A stretch of DNA of 64,000 nt from Cellulosimicrobium marinum (GCF_020551945.1 NZ_JAJBZH010000006.1:162281-226280), one strand, 5' to 3'. Numbered from the stretch's first letter, positions 36,227 to 45,947 are shown. A program made the numbers and translations. Notes: a model not told the origin generated them from the letters alone.

Positions 36227-36718
36227 TCAGCGGCGCAGGCGGCCGATCGCCCATGCGAGGGACGCCGCGACGCCCACGACGGCGAGGAGGGCCTGGCCGC
36301 CGAGCACGACGCGGTTGACGTCGACGGCGGGCTGCCAACGCACGCCCTGCGCGTCGACGACGTAGACACCCGTCGCCTTGACCCGGACACCGAAACCTCC
36401 GCCGCCGCCCGACCCCTCGCCCCCGGCGTTGCCGTCGGCGTTGCCGGAGCCGGGCTCGCCGGGTCCGCCCTCGGGGGCGTCGCCGCGCCGGGGGAGGTGG
36501 GGCAGGCCGGCCGCGCCCTTGCCCGACATCTCGCCGGACCCCGCGCCCCACCCGGAGCCGGTCCCTCCCCAGACGGTCGCGACGGGGATGACGAGCGTCC
36601 CGTCCCGCTCGTAGGAATCCCCGAAGACCCGGCGGACGTTCAGGGTGTCGCGTGCAGCCTGCGTGATGTGCGCCGGGTCGACGGCGGGCGCGTCGCCGGA
36701 GCTCGCGGTGTGTGCCAT
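36227..36718 (-). CDS. GerW/YtfJ-family protein with C-terminal membrane helix
   Basis: 163 residues. The N-terminal part (RRVFGDSYERDGTLVIPVATVWGGTGSG) and GVRVKATGVYVVDAQGVRWQPAVD flank a Gly/Pro-rich insert (about 58-110), as in GerW (YtfJ) proteins. A TM helix (about 137-157) ends the protein. GerW is needed for spore germination in Bacillus, but homologues are widespread in non-sporulating actinobacteria, where the function is unknown. TACTCT 8 nt before the ATG may be its promoter. Confidence 0.8.
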   Translation of the reverse strand: MAHTASSGDAPAVDPAHITQAARDTLNVRRVFGDSYERDGTLVIPVATVWGGTGSGWGAGSGEMSGKGAAGLPHLPRRGDAPEGGPGEPGSGNADGNAGGEGSGGGGGFGVRVKATGVYVVDAQGVRWQPAVDVNRVVLGGQALLAVVGVAASLAWAIGRLRR

Positions 36719-36781
36719 GGCACCCGAGAGTAGACCCGCGAGGGCCCTGACGCGCGGGCTCCGGCGCGGCGTCTCCGGGGC

Positions 36782-37528
36782 TCAGCCGTCGCACTCCGGG
36801 ACGGGCTCGAAGGACGCCTCGTCGGCGAGCAGCTCCTGCACCGTGCTCACGGGGACGAGCAGCGACTTGTCGGTGGAAGTCTTCGCGTAGACCACCCCGA
36901 TCACCTCCCCGTCCGCGTTGAGCGCGGCCGACCCGGAGCTCCCGGGCTCCACGGGGGCGTCGGTGACGAGGACCTCGCCGAGGTTCTCGTGCAGCGGGTC
37001 CGTCGTCGTCCCGATGACGGTGCCCTGCGTGACGGTCAGCCGGCCGCCCTCGGGGTAGCCCACGACCGTCACGGGGTCGCCCGTGGCCGGGTCGTCGGTC
37101 GCGAGCGTGGGCGCGGACGGCAGGTCCTCGGCCGTCCGCACGACGGCGAGGTCGGCGAGCGGCGCGGTGCTCGCCGTGCGCGCGGCGATGTCACGGCCGT
37201 CGTAGGTGAGGAGCTGGAGGGACCGGGACGAGTCCACGACGTGCTTGTTCGTGAGGAGCGTGCGGGAGTCGAGCGCGAACCCCGACCCGGTCGACAGCCC
37301 CTCGCACCCGACGTTGCGGATCCGGACCGCCATGCGCTGCAGCGCGTCGAACCCGTCGGGGGAGAGGTTCTCCGACCCCTCGGGTTCGTCCGGCGCGGCG
37401 AACGACGGGACGACGCTCGACGGCACGGGGTCGGGCAGCTCCGGCAGCACGCCGCACGCGGGTGTCAGGACGAGGGCCGCCGCGACGACGGCGCCGGCGC
37501 GTGCGGCGCGACCGTGCCTCCGCCTCAT
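36782..37528 (-). CDS. Secreted trypsin-like serine protease
   Basis: 248 residues. The start is set by an ATGA overlap with the upstream coiled-coil gene. A signal sequence (ARAGAVVAAALVLTPAC) may be a lipoprotein signal, though Thr at -3 is not ideal for the lipobox. The S1 protease triad is visible: His in TNKHVVDSS, Asp in PLADLAVVRT, and Ser in EPGSSGSAALN. The Pro/Ser-rich mature N-terminus could be a spacer from the membrane. The substrate is unknown; the operon suggests joint action with the coiled-coil membrane protein. Confidence 0.88.
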   Translation of the reverse strand: MRRRHGRAARAGAVVAAALVLTPACGVLPELPDPVPSSVVPSFAAPDEPEGSENLSPDGFDALQRMAVRIRNVGCEGLSTGSGFALDSRTLLTNKHVVDSSRSLQLLTYDGRDIAARTASTAPLADLAVVRTAEDLPSAPTLATDDPATGDPVTVVGYPEGGRLTVTQGTVIGTTTDPLHENLGEVLVTDAPVEPGSSGSAALNADGEVIGVVYAKTSTDKSLLVPVSTVQELLADEASFEPVPECDG

Positions 37529-38199
37529 CCGGCGAGCTCCTGCTGGAGCTGGGCGTTCGCCTCCGTCGCCTGGCGGCACAGGTCGTCGACCTGCCCCGCG
37601 AACCGCTCGAGGTCCGCGGCGTCGTACGCCTCGCGGTCGTCGAGGTAGCCGATGAGCTGGGACTGCGCCGTCGTGCACTGGGTCAGCGCGGCCGCGACCG
37701 TCCCCGCCGCCTCCGACACCCGGCTCTGGTAGTCGAGGTACTGCTGCGACGCCTCGTTCTCGTCGCCGAGCTGCGCCTTCTCGTTCGCGAGCTCGCTGAT
37801 CCTGCCCTGCGCGGTGCTCAGCTGTCCGCGCGCCGACTCCAGCTCCGCGTTCACCCCGTCGAGCTCCGTCGTGAGCCGCGCGACGTCCTCCCCGAGGTCC
37901 CGGGCCTGCGCCTCCCAGCCGGCGCTGGACTCCTCCCAGCGCGTGGTCGTGACCCACAGGTACGCGCCGGTGCCGAGCGCGCCGGCGAGCAGCACCGCGA
38001 GCACGACGACGGCGACCACGAGCCCTCGCCGCCGTCGCGGGCGGGTCGACGGCGCGTCCTCGGACGGCGTGCCCGGGTCCGGCGCGGTGACCGTCGGGGG
38101 AGGCCCCGCCGTCGCGCTCGCCGGCGCGGGGGCCGGCGTCGGGGTCGTGGCCGTGTCGTCGTCGCCCGGCACGGGCGCGGGGCTCGGGGGCGTGCTCAA
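37525..38199 (-). CDS. Coiled-coil membrane protein, function unknown
   Basis: 224 residues starting with TTG, chosen because TTGA overlaps the stop of the DUF1844 gene. A Pro/Thr/Ala-rich cytoplasmic region (1-50), a basic stop-transfer RPRRRR, one TM helix (59-82), then an extracytoplasmic coiled coil (about 95-155, RDLGEDVARLTTELDGVNAELESA) and a helical tail with two Cys. This is a type II bitopic scaffold. It is sandwiched by 4-base overlaps between DUF1844 and the protease, so the three form one operon. Confidence 0.8.
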   Translation of the reverse strand: MSTPPSPAPVPGDDDTATTPTPAPAPASATAGPPPTVTAPDPGTPSEDAPSTRPRRRRGLVVAVVVLAVLLAGALGTGAYLWVTTTRWEESSAGWEAQARDLGEDVARLTTELDGVNAELESARGQLSTAQGRISELANEKAQLGDENEASQQYLDYQSRVSEAAGTVAAALTQCTTAQSQLIGYLDDREAYDAADLERFAGQVDDLCRQATEANAQLQQELAG

Positions 38200-38558
38200 C
38201 TCACCGCGCCCGTGTACTTCTCGCCCGGCCCCTCGCCGGGGGCGTCGGGGTAGACGGACGCCTCACGGAACGCGAGCTGGAGGGACCGCAGGCCGTCGCG
38301 CAGCGAGCGCGCGTGCTGGTTGCCGATGTCCGGGGCGCTCGCCGTGACGAGCGCGGCGAGCGCGGTGATGAGCTTGCGGGCCTCGTCGAGGTCGAGGTGC
38401 CCCTGCCGCTCGGCGTCCTCGGCGAGACCGCACTTCACGGCTGCCGCGCTCATGAGGTGCACCGCCGCGGACGTGATGACCTCGACGGCGGCCACGTCGG
38501 CGATGTCGCGCACGGCGTCGCTCGTCGGGTCCTGCGCCGGGACGTTCTCGGTAGTCAT
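38196..38558 (-). CDS. DUF1844 protein
   Basis: 120 residues from ATG 38558; an ATG three codons upstream is possible. The family core is clear: VEVITSAAVHLMSAAAVKCGLAED, LDLDEARKLITALAALVTASAPDIGNQHARSLRDGLRSLQLAFREAS, ending PGEGPGEKYTG. DUF1844 proteins are helical, cytoplasmic and commonly found near infC in actinobacteria; function unknown. Here infC is 2.6 kb away beyond furA-katA. It is the first gene of a minus-strand three-gene operon. Confidence 0.88.
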   Translation of the reverse strand: MTTENVPAQDPTSDAVRDIADVAAVEVITSAAVHLMSAAAVKCGLAEDAERQGHLDLDEARKLITALAALVTASAPDIGNQHARSLRDGLRSLQLAFREASVYPDAPGEGPGEKYTGAVS

Positions 38559-38601
38559 GGGCACCATCCTCGCACCGTCGGGCGCACGGGATCCCCGGGG
38601 A

Positions 38602-38641
38602 CGGCGTCGGCCGCCACCCGCGCTGGTGACGGCCGACGCCG
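38602..38641. terminator. Hairpin after katA
   Basis: CGGCGTCGGCCG (38602-38613) pairs exactly with CGGCCGACGCCG (38630-38641) in the 100-bp gap between katA and the DUF1844 gene, both on the minus strand. It lies directly after the katA stop. Confidence 0.7.
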
Positions 38642-38658
38642 CGTGGCCGGGTCAGGCG

Positions 38659-40173
38659 TCAGACGCGGACCGGCTCGCTCGCGGTGCCCGGCTCGCCGAG
38701 CTCGACGGGGGTGCCGGCGTCGGCCAGCGCGGCGCGCAGGCTCGCGCCGAGACCGGCGTCGACGTTCGTCCAGTACGCGACCGCGCGCGCCCGGATCTCG
38801 TCGCTGCGCACGGCCCCGACGTGACCGGTGATGGTCTCGAGGAACCGCGCGCGGGCCGCGTCGTCGAACACCTCGCGGTAGAGCGTCCCGGCCTGGCCGA
38901 AGTCGTCGTCCTCGGGGTGCAGGGTCGCGGCGGCGCGCGTCAGCTCGCCGTCGGACTCCCAGCCGGGCGACTCCGCGGCACGCGCCGGGTCGGCGTGCGC
39001 GCCACCCTGGCTGTTGGGCGCGTAGACCGGGGTGGTGGCCGACGAGAAGAAGTAGCGCATCGCGCCGTCCTTCGCGTACGAGTGGCCGCCCTCGGCCGCC
39101 GCGTGCGGCGCGTTCACGGGGAGCTGGGCGTGGTTCGTGCCGACGCGGTACCGGTGCGCGTCCGCGTAGGAGAAGATGCGCGCGAGCAGCATCTTGTCCG
39201 GGCTGGCCGCGATGCCGGGCACGAAGTTGCTCGGCGCGAACGTCGCCTGCTCGATCTCGGCGAAGTAGTTCTCCGGGTTGCGGTTGAGCTCCATCACGCC
39301 GACCTCGACGAGCGGGTAGTCCGCGTGCGGCCAGACCTTGGTGAGGTCGAACGGGTTGAAGCGGTACGTCTTCGCGTCCTCGTACGGCATGATCTGCACC
39401 GACACGGTCCAGCGCGGGAAGTCGCCCGCCTCGATGTGCTCGTAGAGGTCGCGGATGTGGTGGTCGGCGTCCGAGCCCGCGAGCTGGGCCGCCTCGTCGG
39501 CGGAGAGGTTGACGATCCCCTGCTGGGTGGTGAAGTGGTACTTCACCCAGAACCGCTCGCCCGCGGCGTTGATCCACTGGTACGTGTGCGAGCCGAACCC
39601 GTCCATGTGGCGCCAGCTCGACGGCAGTCCGCGGTCGCCCATGAGCCAGGTGACCTGGTGTGCCGACTCGGGGGACAGGCTCCAGAAGTCCCACTGCATG
39701 TCGTTGTCGCGCAGGTTCGAGCCCGGCAGGCGCTTCTGCGACCGGATGAAGTCGGGGAACTTGATCCCGTCGCGCAGGAAGAACACCGGCGTGTTGTTGC
39801 CGACGAGGTCGTAGTTGCCCTCGGTCGTGTAGAACTTCAGCGCGAAGCCACGCGGGTCGCGCCACGTGTCGGGCGAGCCGTGCTCGCCGGCGACGGAGGA
39901 GAAGCGCGCGAGCATCTCGGTCGTGGTGCCCGGCTGGAACAGCGCCGCACGGGTGTAGGCGCTCACGTCGCCGGTGACGGTGAGCGTGCCGAACGCGCCG
40001 CCGCCCTTGGCGTGCACGACGCGCTCCGGCACGCGCTCCCGGTTGAACTGGGCCAGCTTCTCGACGAGGTAGTGGTCGTGCAGGACGATCGGGCCGTCGG
40101 CCCCTACGGTCTGGGCGTGCGCGTCGGACGCGACGGGTGCGCCGGCGTTCGTCGTGGTGAAGCGTGCGGTCAT
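38659..40173 (-). CDS. katA: Monofunctional heme catalase
   Basis: 504 residues, a small-subunit (clade 3 type) catalase that dismutates hydrogen peroxide in the cytoplasm. Active-site residues are His54 in [12 protein letters not shown], Asn in GNNTPVFF, and the heme-ligand Tyr in [14 protein letters not shown]. The ATG is preceded by GAAGGAG. It lies 139 bp downstream of furA on the same strand, so control by that Fur-family repressor is likely. Confidence 0.96.
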   Translation of the reverse strand: MTARFTTTNAGAPVASDAHAQTVGADGPIVLHDHYLVEKLAQFNRERVPERVVHAKGGGAFGTLTVTGDVSAYTRAALFQPGTTTEMLARFSSVAGEHGSPDTWRDPRGFALKFYTTEGNYDLVGNNTPVFFLRDGIKFPDFIRSQKRLPGSNLRDNDMQWDFWSLSPESAHQVTWLMGDRGLPSSWRHMDGFGSHTYQWINAAGERFWVKYHFTTQQGIVNLSADEAAQLAGSDADHHIRDLYEHIEAGDFPRWTVSVQIMPYEDAKTYRFNPFDLTKVWPHADYPLVEVGVMELNRNPENYFAEIEQATFAPSNFVPGIAASPDKMLLARIFSYADAHRYRVGTNHAQLPVNAPHAAAEGGHSYAKDGAMRYFFSSATTPVYAPNSQGGAHADPARAAESPGWESDGELTRAAATLHPEDDDFGQAGTLYREVFDDAARARFLETITGHVGAVRSDEIRARAVAYWTNVDAGLGASLRAALADAGTPVELGEPGTASEPVRV

Positions 40174-40312
40174 GGGGTGCTCCTTCGTCGATGGTCGGTC
40201 AGGACCGGTCGGAGGGTGTCGGACATCGCAGACAAAAAGGGCGCACGCAGGGTAGGCGTCGCCCCTTCCGTGGGGTTTCGGGTCGCCGGTCGGGCGTCGG
40301 GGCAGGTGGTGG

Positions 40313-40744
40313 TCAGTCGGTGCAGTCGGGGCACAGGCCCCAGAACGTCACCTCGGCGGTGTCGATCCGGAAGCCGCCGGTGCCGCTCGGCGCGAGGCAC
40401 GGGGCGTGGCCCACCGTGCAGTCCACGTCGGCGACGGCGCCGCAGCGTCGGCAGACGACGTGGTGGTGGTTGTCGCCGAGGCGCCGCTCGTAGCGCGCCG
40501 GGTGGCCGGCGGGCTCGATCCGGCGCAGCAGGCCCTTGTCGGTCAGGGTGTTGAGGACGTCGTAGACCGCCTGCACCGACACGGAGCCGAGGCTGTCACG
40601 GACGCTGCGGAGCACCGTGTCGGCGTCGGCGTGCTGCTGGTCGTCCACGGCGCCCAGGACGGCGAGACGTGCCGCGGTCACCCGCAGCCCGTGGCCGCGC
40701 AGCTCGGCCTCGTGCTGCGTGCGGTGCGTGGCTCCCGTCGTCAT
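40313..40744 (-). CDS. furA: Fur-family repressor (FurA/PerR type)
   Basis: 143 residues. An N-terminal winged helix ([33 protein letters not shown]) precedes the metal-binding dimerisation domain with HHH (93-95) and two CxxC pairs (Cys98/Cys101 and Cys138/Cys141), a structural zinc site. Fur paralogues beside catalase genes typically sense peroxide through a regulatory metal. A Fur-box-like palindrome and a leaderless-type promoter precede it, so autoregulation with katA is likely. Whether it senses iron, manganese or peroxide cannot be told. Confidence 0.92.
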   Translation of the reverse strand: MTTGATHRTQHEAELRGHGLRVTAARLAVLGAVDDQQHADADTVLRSVRDSLGSVSVQAVYDVLNTLTDKGLLRRIEPAGHPARYERRLGDNHHHVVCRRCGAVADVDCTVGHAPCLAPSGTGGFRIDTAEVTFWGLCPDCTD

Positions 40745-40782
40745 GCCGCCACTCTAACCCGCTTTACTGGAATAGTTCCAAT
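40742..40782 (-). promoter_or_regulatory. furA leaderless promoter with Fur-box-like palindrome
   Basis: Read on the minus strand, a TAGAGT -10 (plus 40751-40756) is 6 nt from the ATG of furA (40744). Upstream, TGGAA-TAG-TTCCA (plus 40768-40780) is a perfect 5-3-5 inverted repeat overlapping a TTGGAA -35. Mycobacterial furA is known to be leaderless with its FurA box just upstream, and this arrangement matches. Confidence 0.65.
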
Positions 40783-40865
40783 GTTGGATCTCGTCTAGTT
40801 CGTCGACGTCGTCGAGGGCGGGCGTCCCGACGAACCGGCGACACGCGCCCGCGCGGGGCGTCTGC

Positions 40866-40871
40866 TACCCT
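40866..40871 (+). promoter_or_regulatory. Probable -10 of the infC operon
   Basis: TACCCT, about 310 bp before the infC start. No ordinary gene occupies the interval, so transcription from here would give an approximately 300-nt leader. No consensus -35 is seen. Confidence 0.4.
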
Positions 40872-40877
40872 TGATGG

Positions 40878-41178
40878 CTGACCGACCCGTGCGACGTCTC
40901 GTCGGCGGTCCGGCGCGGCCCCTGGGCGCGACCGGTCCCCGGTGTGCCGAGCGCGGGTGCGCAAGTGGATCCCATCCCACCCGGGTCTCGACCGTCGGCC
41001 GTGTGCCGCGACGGAGGCCGGGTCCTGGTCAGGACCGACGTCCCTCGTGGCGCCCGGACCTGACGCGGTCGTCGTGGTGCACCCACGACGACCGGCTCCG
41101 ATGGCCTCCGTTCTGCGCTCAGGGACGGGGGCCTTCCTCGTCCCGGGTGGTCTCACGACGAGTTCCTAGGAGCATCAC
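40878..41178 (+). ncRNA. Structured 5' leader of infC-rpmI-rplT
   Basis: The untranslated region before infC folds into at least four local hairpins: 40992-41014 (6 bp); 41021-41036 (6 bp, GGTC loop); 41066-41077 with 41083-41094 (12 perfect bp, TGCAC loop); and 41122-41127 with 41139-41144 (6 bp). The infC RBS AGGAG (41168-41172) follows. IF3/L35/L20 operons in other phyla are autoregulated by L20 or IF3 binding to leader RNA, so a similar role is inferred. The 5' end is a guess from TACCCT. Confidence 0.5.
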
Positions 41179-42162
41179 ATCAGCGAGCCTCGCATCAACG
41201 ATCGGATCCGCGTCCCCGAGGTCCGACTCATCGGTCCCGGCGGGGAGCAGGTCGGCGTCGTCCGCACCGAGGTTGCCCTGAGCCTTGCCCAGGACGCCGA
41301 CCTCGACCTCGTCGAGGTCGCCCCGGACGCCCGTCCGCCCGTCGCCAAGCTCATGGACTTCGGCAAGTTCAAGTACGAGTCCGACATGAAGGCGCGCGAG
41401 GCGCGGCGCAACCAGGCGAACACCGTCCTCAAGGAGATCCGGTTCCGCCTGAAGATCGACCCGCACGACTACGGCACCAAGAAGGGCCACGTCGAGCGCT
41501 TCCTCGCCGCGGGCGACAAGGTCAAGGTCATGATCATGTTCCGTGGCCGCGAGCAGTCGCGCCCGGAGATGGGCGTGCGCCTGCTGCAGCGCCTCGCGGA
41601 CGACGTCGCGGAGCTCGGCTTCGTCGAGTCGATGCCCAAGCAGGACGGGCGCAACATGACCATGGTGCTCGGCCCGGTCAAGAAGAAGGCCGACGCCAAG
41701 AGCGAGCAGCGCAAGCGTGCGCAGGAGGCGGAGCCGCGCCTCACGAAGTCGGCGCAGCGCGCCGCGGCCCGCGCGACGGACGCCCCGGAGCCGTCGGCCG
41801 AGCAGCCGGAGCAGCCCGCGGCGGAGCCGCAGGCCGTCGAGCAGCCGCAGGCCGTCGAGGCGCCGGTGGCCGAGCAGCCCGCTCCCGCCGTCGAGCAGCC
41901 CGCCGAGGCACCTCGGCCGCGCGCCGCGGCGACGTCGGCGCCGCGTGCCGCTGCCCCGAGGCCCGCGACGGCCAAGCCTGCGACGGCCAAGCCTGCGACG
42001 GCCAAGCCGGCTGCGGCGAAGCCCGCTGCCGCGAAGCCGGCGGGCAGCACGCCCCGTCCGGCCGCGGCCAAGCCCGCCGCACCTGCGCCGCGGCCCGCGG
42101 CACCCAAGCCGGGTGCCCCGCGCCCGGCCCCGAAGCCCGCTCCGCGCGGCAAGGCCGGCTGA
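41179..42162 (+). CDS. infC: Translation initiation factor IF-3 with AUC start codon
   Basis: 327 residues starting at ATC 41179. The frame is closed by TAG at 41167-41169, no NTG codon occurs before conserved IF3 sequence, and AGGAG lies 6 nt upstream, so the conserved [20 protein letters not shown] start requires AUC. Rare AUU/AUC starts allow IF3 to repress its own translation, as known in E. coli. The N-domain (1-75) and C-domain ([33 protein letters not shown]) are normal. A tail of about 135 residues rich in Ala, Pro and Lys follows, with a [10 protein letters not shown] repeat. Confidence 0.93.
   Translation: MSEPRINDRIRVPEVRLIGPGGEQVGVVRTEVALSLAQDADLDLVEVAPDARPPVAKLMDFGKFKYESDMKAREARRNQANTVLKEIRFRLKIDPHDYGTKKGHVERFLAAGDKVKVMIMFRGREQSRPEMGVRLLQRLADDVAELGFVESMPKQDGRNMTMVLGPVKKKADAKSEQRKRAQEAEPRLTKSAQRAAARATDAPEPSAEQPEQPAAEPQAVEQPQAVEAPVAEQPAPAVEQPAEAPRPRAAATSAPRAAAPRPATAKPATAKPATAKPAAAKPAAAKPAGSTPRPAAAKPAAPAPRPAAPKPGAPRPAPKPAPRGKAG
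41965..42039 (+). repeat. Five tandem 15-bp units in the infC tail
   Basis: Units of the type GCGACGGCCAAGCCT (first two identical, the rest diverging) encode [10 protein letters not shown]. They make a histone-H1-like basic tail. All units are in frame. Confidence 0.9.
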
Positions 42163-42267
42163 GTCCCGGCCGACCAGACCGAACGCTCTGGTCCGGGCCC
42201 ACCGGCCCGGCCCGAACACGTCGGCCGCCTCGCGGCAGCCGACCGGACACGAGGAGAGACGGCAGCC

Positions 42268-42462
42268 ATGCCGAAGAACAAGACGCACTCGGGCGCCAAG
42301 AAGCGCTTCCGCATCACCGGGGGCGGCAAGGTCATGCGCGAGCAGGCCAACCGCCGTCACCTGCTGGAGCACAAGCCGACCAAGCGCACCCGCCGCCTGG
42401 CCCAGGACCAGCAGGTCTCGCCCGCAGACGTCAAGTCGATCAAGAAGCTGCTCGGCAAGTGA
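42268..42462 (+). CDS. rpmI: Ribosomal protein bL35
   Basis: 64 residues, normal for bL35, starting [27 protein letters not shown], with [14 protein letters not shown] in the middle. It is a basic protein of the large subunit near the exit of domain V. ATG with GAGGAGA upstream. It lies between infC and rplT, the universal IF3-L35-L20 order. Confidence 0.97.
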   Translation: MPKNKTHSGAKKRFRITGGGKVMREQANRRHLLEHKPTKRTRRLAQDQQVSPADVKSIKKLLGK

Positions 42463-42531
42463 CCCGGTCGCGGTGACGGCACCCCGTCACCGACCGGCTC
42501 ACCCTGAGCCCCGAACTGCAAGGAGCATCAC

Positions 42532-42918
42532 GTGGCACGCGTGAAGCGGGCGGTCAACGCCCAGAAGAAGCGTCGTACGACCCTCGAGCGCGCCAGCGGC
42601 TACCGCGGCCAGCGCTCGCGCCTCTACCGCAAGGCGAAGGAGCAGGTCACCCACTCCCTCGTCTACTCCTACCGCGACCGCAAGGCGCGCAAGGGCGACT
42701 TCCGCAAGCTGTGGATCCAGCGCATCAACGCGGCGTCGCGCGCCCAGGGCCTGACGTACAACCGCCTCATCCAGGGCCTCAAGGCCGCGGGTGTGGAGGT
42801 CGACCGTCGCCTGCTCGCCGAGCTCGCGGTCAACGACGTGGCGGCGTTCAACGCGCTCGTCCAGGTCGCGAAGGACGCGCTCCCCGAGGACGTCAACGCG
42901 CCGAAGGCCGCAGCCTGA
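42532..42918 (+). CDS. rplT: Ribosomal protein bL20
   Basis: 128 residues, GTG start with AAGGAG upstream, beginning [19 protein letters not shown]. The basic N-terminal helix binds 23S rRNA early in 50S assembly, and the globular C-domain ([26 protein letters not shown]) is the part that binds leader RNA in autoregulated operons. A short Ala-rich tail ends it. A CTG overlapping its stop (CTGA) could start the next gene. Confidence 0.97.
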   Translation: MARVKRAVNAQKKRRTTLERASGYRGQRSRLYRKAKEQVTHSLVYSYRDRKARKGDFRKLWIQRINAASRAQGLTYNRLIQGLKAAGVEVDRRLLAELAVNDVAAFNALVQVAKDALPEDVNAPKAAA

Positions 42919-42950
42919 GCGGCGACACCCACGCCACGGACGCCCGGTCG

Positions 42951-43895
42951 GTGCCGGACCCCCTCGACCCCTCGCTGACGAATCCTCGCAGCGACCGGGT
43001 CAGGGCGGTCCGGGCACTGGCCGGGCGTCCGGCGCGTTCGCGGCACGGTCAGCTCCTCGTCGAGGGGCCGCAGGCCGTGCGCGAGGCGGTCCGGCACGCG
43101 GCGGACCGCGTGCGGGACGTGTACCTCACCCCGGCCGCGGCGCAGCGCTACGACGAGATCCTGGGCGCCGCGCGCGGCGCGGGCCTGCACGTGCACGTCG
43201 GCACGCCCGAGGTGCTCGCGGCGATGAGCGCCGACGCCCAGGGGGTCCTCGCGGTCCTGCGCGCCGTGCGCCCGTCGCTCGACGACGTCCTCGTCGCCCT
43301 CACCGGCGCACCGACCGGCCCCGTGACCGTTCCCGGGACCGATCCTGTGGCCGACCCGTCGACCGGTTCCGCGACCGCCGCCGCACGGGGACCGTTCCTC
43401 GTCGCGGTGCTCGCCGCGGTCCGCGACCCGGGCAACGCGGGCACGGTGATCCGTGCGGCGGACGCGGCGGGGGCGGACCTCGTCGTGCTCGCGGGGGAGA
43501 GCGTCGACGTGGACAACCCCAAGGTCGTGCGGTCCACGGCGGGATCGTTGTTCCACGTGCCCGTCGTGACGGGCGTGACCCTGGCGGAGACGGTGGCCGC
43601 CCTGCGTGGCGCGGGCCTCCTCGTGCTCGCTGCCGACGGGACGGGCGAGCACGACCTCGACGACCTCCTCGACGTGGCGGGTGCGAGCGGCGGCACGTCC
43701 GTCCCCGACCTGGCCCGGCCGACGGCGTGGGTGTTCGGCAACGAGGCGTGGGGCCTGCCGGAGCAGGACCGGGCGCTCGCCGACGCGGTGGTGCGCGTCC
43801 CGATCCGCGGGCGGGCCGAGTCGCTCAACCTCGCGACGGCCGCCACCGTGTGCCTGTACGCGTCCGGTCGCGCCCAGCGGGGGGCGCGGGCGTGA
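42951..43895 (+). CDS. TrmH/SpoU-family RNA 2'-O-methyltransferase
   Basis: 314 residues from GTG 42951. The SPOUT signature motifs are present: VRDPGNAGTVIRAADAAGAD (motif 1), WVFGNEAWGLPE (motif 2) and PIRGRAESLNLATAATVCLYA (motif 3), after an RNA-binding N-domain (GQLLVEGPQAVREAV). A low-complexity insert rich in Pro, Thr and Val (about 124-150) separates the domains. The target may be 23S rRNA, but specificity is not readable. An alternative CTG start at 42915 would add 12 residues. thpR overlaps by GTGA. Confidence 0.88.
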   Translation: MPDPLDPSLTNPRSDRVRAVRALAGRPARSRHGQLLVEGPQAVREAVRHAADRVRDVYLTPAAAQRYDEILGAARGAGLHVHVGTPEVLAAMSADAQGVLAVLRAVRPSLDDVLVALTGAPTGPVTVPGTDPVADPSTGSATAAARGPFLVAVLAAVRDPGNAGTVIRAADAAGADLVVLAGESVDVDNPKVVRSTAGSLFHVPVVTGVTLAETVAALRGAGLLVLAADGTGEHDLDDLLDVAGASGGTSVPDLARPTAWVFGNEAWGLPEQDRALADAVVRVPIRGRAESLNLATAATVCLYASGRAQRGARA

Positions 43896-44542
43896 GGCTG
43901 TTCGCGGCCCTGTACCCGGGCGTCGCGGCGTGCGACCACCTCGATCTCGCGCTGGGCGCCGTCCGGGCGTTCGAGCCGTCCCGGCCCGACGGGGCGCCGC
44001 TGGTGCGCTGGACGCCCCGCGACCTGTGGCACGTCACGCTGGCGTTCTACGGCGAGGTGCCCGACGGCGCGGTCCCCGACCTGGTCGACGGCCTCGCCGA
44101 CGCGGCGCGCGGCACGGCGTCGCTCGACCTCGCGCTGCGGGGTGCGGGGGTCTTCGACCACCGCGTCCTGTGGGTCGGCGTGGGCGGCGAGCGGTCGTCG
44201 GTCGACCGTCTGCGTGCGCTGAGCGCCGCCGCGGCCGAGTGCGGCGCGGACGCGGGCGCCCGGCTGGACCGGCGGCCGCGGCAGCGCGCCCACCTCACGG
44301 TCGCGCGTGCCGCCGCGGGCGCACGCCAGGCGGAGCGGCGGGCGGCGCGCCGCCGCCGGGAGCAGGACGAGGGGCCCACGCTGCGCGACGCCCTCCAGGG
44401 ACCTGCTGCGGCCCTGGCCGTCTACGACGGGCCGCGGTGGACCGCGGACCGGCTCGTCCTCGTGGCCTCCGACCTCGGCGACGGTCGCCCGGTCCACCGC
44501 GAGGTCGCGTCCGTCCCGCTCGTCGGCACGCTGCACGAGTAG
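43892..44542 (+). CDS. thpR: RNA 2',3'-cyclic phosphodiesterase ThpR (2H family)
   Basis: 216 residues, GTG overlapping the methyltransferase gene. The two HxTx motifs of the 2H phosphoesterase fold are HVTL (in DLWHVTLAFYGEVPD) and HLTV (in QRAHLTVARA). Family enzymes open 2',3'-cyclic phosphate RNA ends, and E. coli ThpR can ligate 2'-5' in vitro. An Arg-rich segment ([10 protein letters not shown]) follows the second motif. Pairing with an RNA methyltransferase suggests RNA metabolism, but the physiological substrate is unknown. Confidence 0.87.
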   Translation: MRLFAALYPGVAACDHLDLALGAVRAFEPSRPDGAPLVRWTPRDLWHVTLAFYGEVPDGAVPDLVDGLADAARGTASLDLALRGAGVFDHRVLWVGVGGERSSVDRLRALSAAAAECGADAGARLDRRPRQRAHLTVARAAAGARQAERRAARRRREQDEGPTLRDALQGPAAALAVYDGPRWTADRLVLVASDLGDGRPVHREVASVPLVGTLHE

Positions 44543-44628
44543 GGCCGCAGGAGAGCCGCGGTTCGGGCGCACCGGGCACGCCTGTGCGAGGATGGCCGGG
44601 TGACCGCGCGAGCTGATCGCCGATTTAC

Positions 44629-44647
44629 CGGGCCCGTCACGGGCCCG
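44629..44647. terminator. Hairpin between thpR and pheS
   Basis: CGGGCCCG (44629-44636), TCA, CGGGCCCG (44640-44647): a perfect 8-bp stem with a 3-nt loop, about 90 nt after the thpR stop. It is preceded by ATTTAC and lacks a U-tract. Confidence 0.5.
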
Positions 44648-44715
44648 CGCTGACGCGCGCCGTCGTGCCTCCCGGTCGTCCGGGACGCGGACGGGACCGG
44701 CCCGGACGGGCGCCC

Positions 44716-45946
<1,231 letters not shown>

Positions 45947-45947
<1 letters not shown>

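Noticed and set aside
40871..41281. 136-codon open frame across the infC leader
   Set aside because: It overlaps the true infC N-terminus in another frame and has no family resemblance.
41353..42162. infC starting at ATG 41353
   Set aside because: This would delete most of the conserved IF3 N-domain; the AUC at 41179 with AGGAG fits the family.
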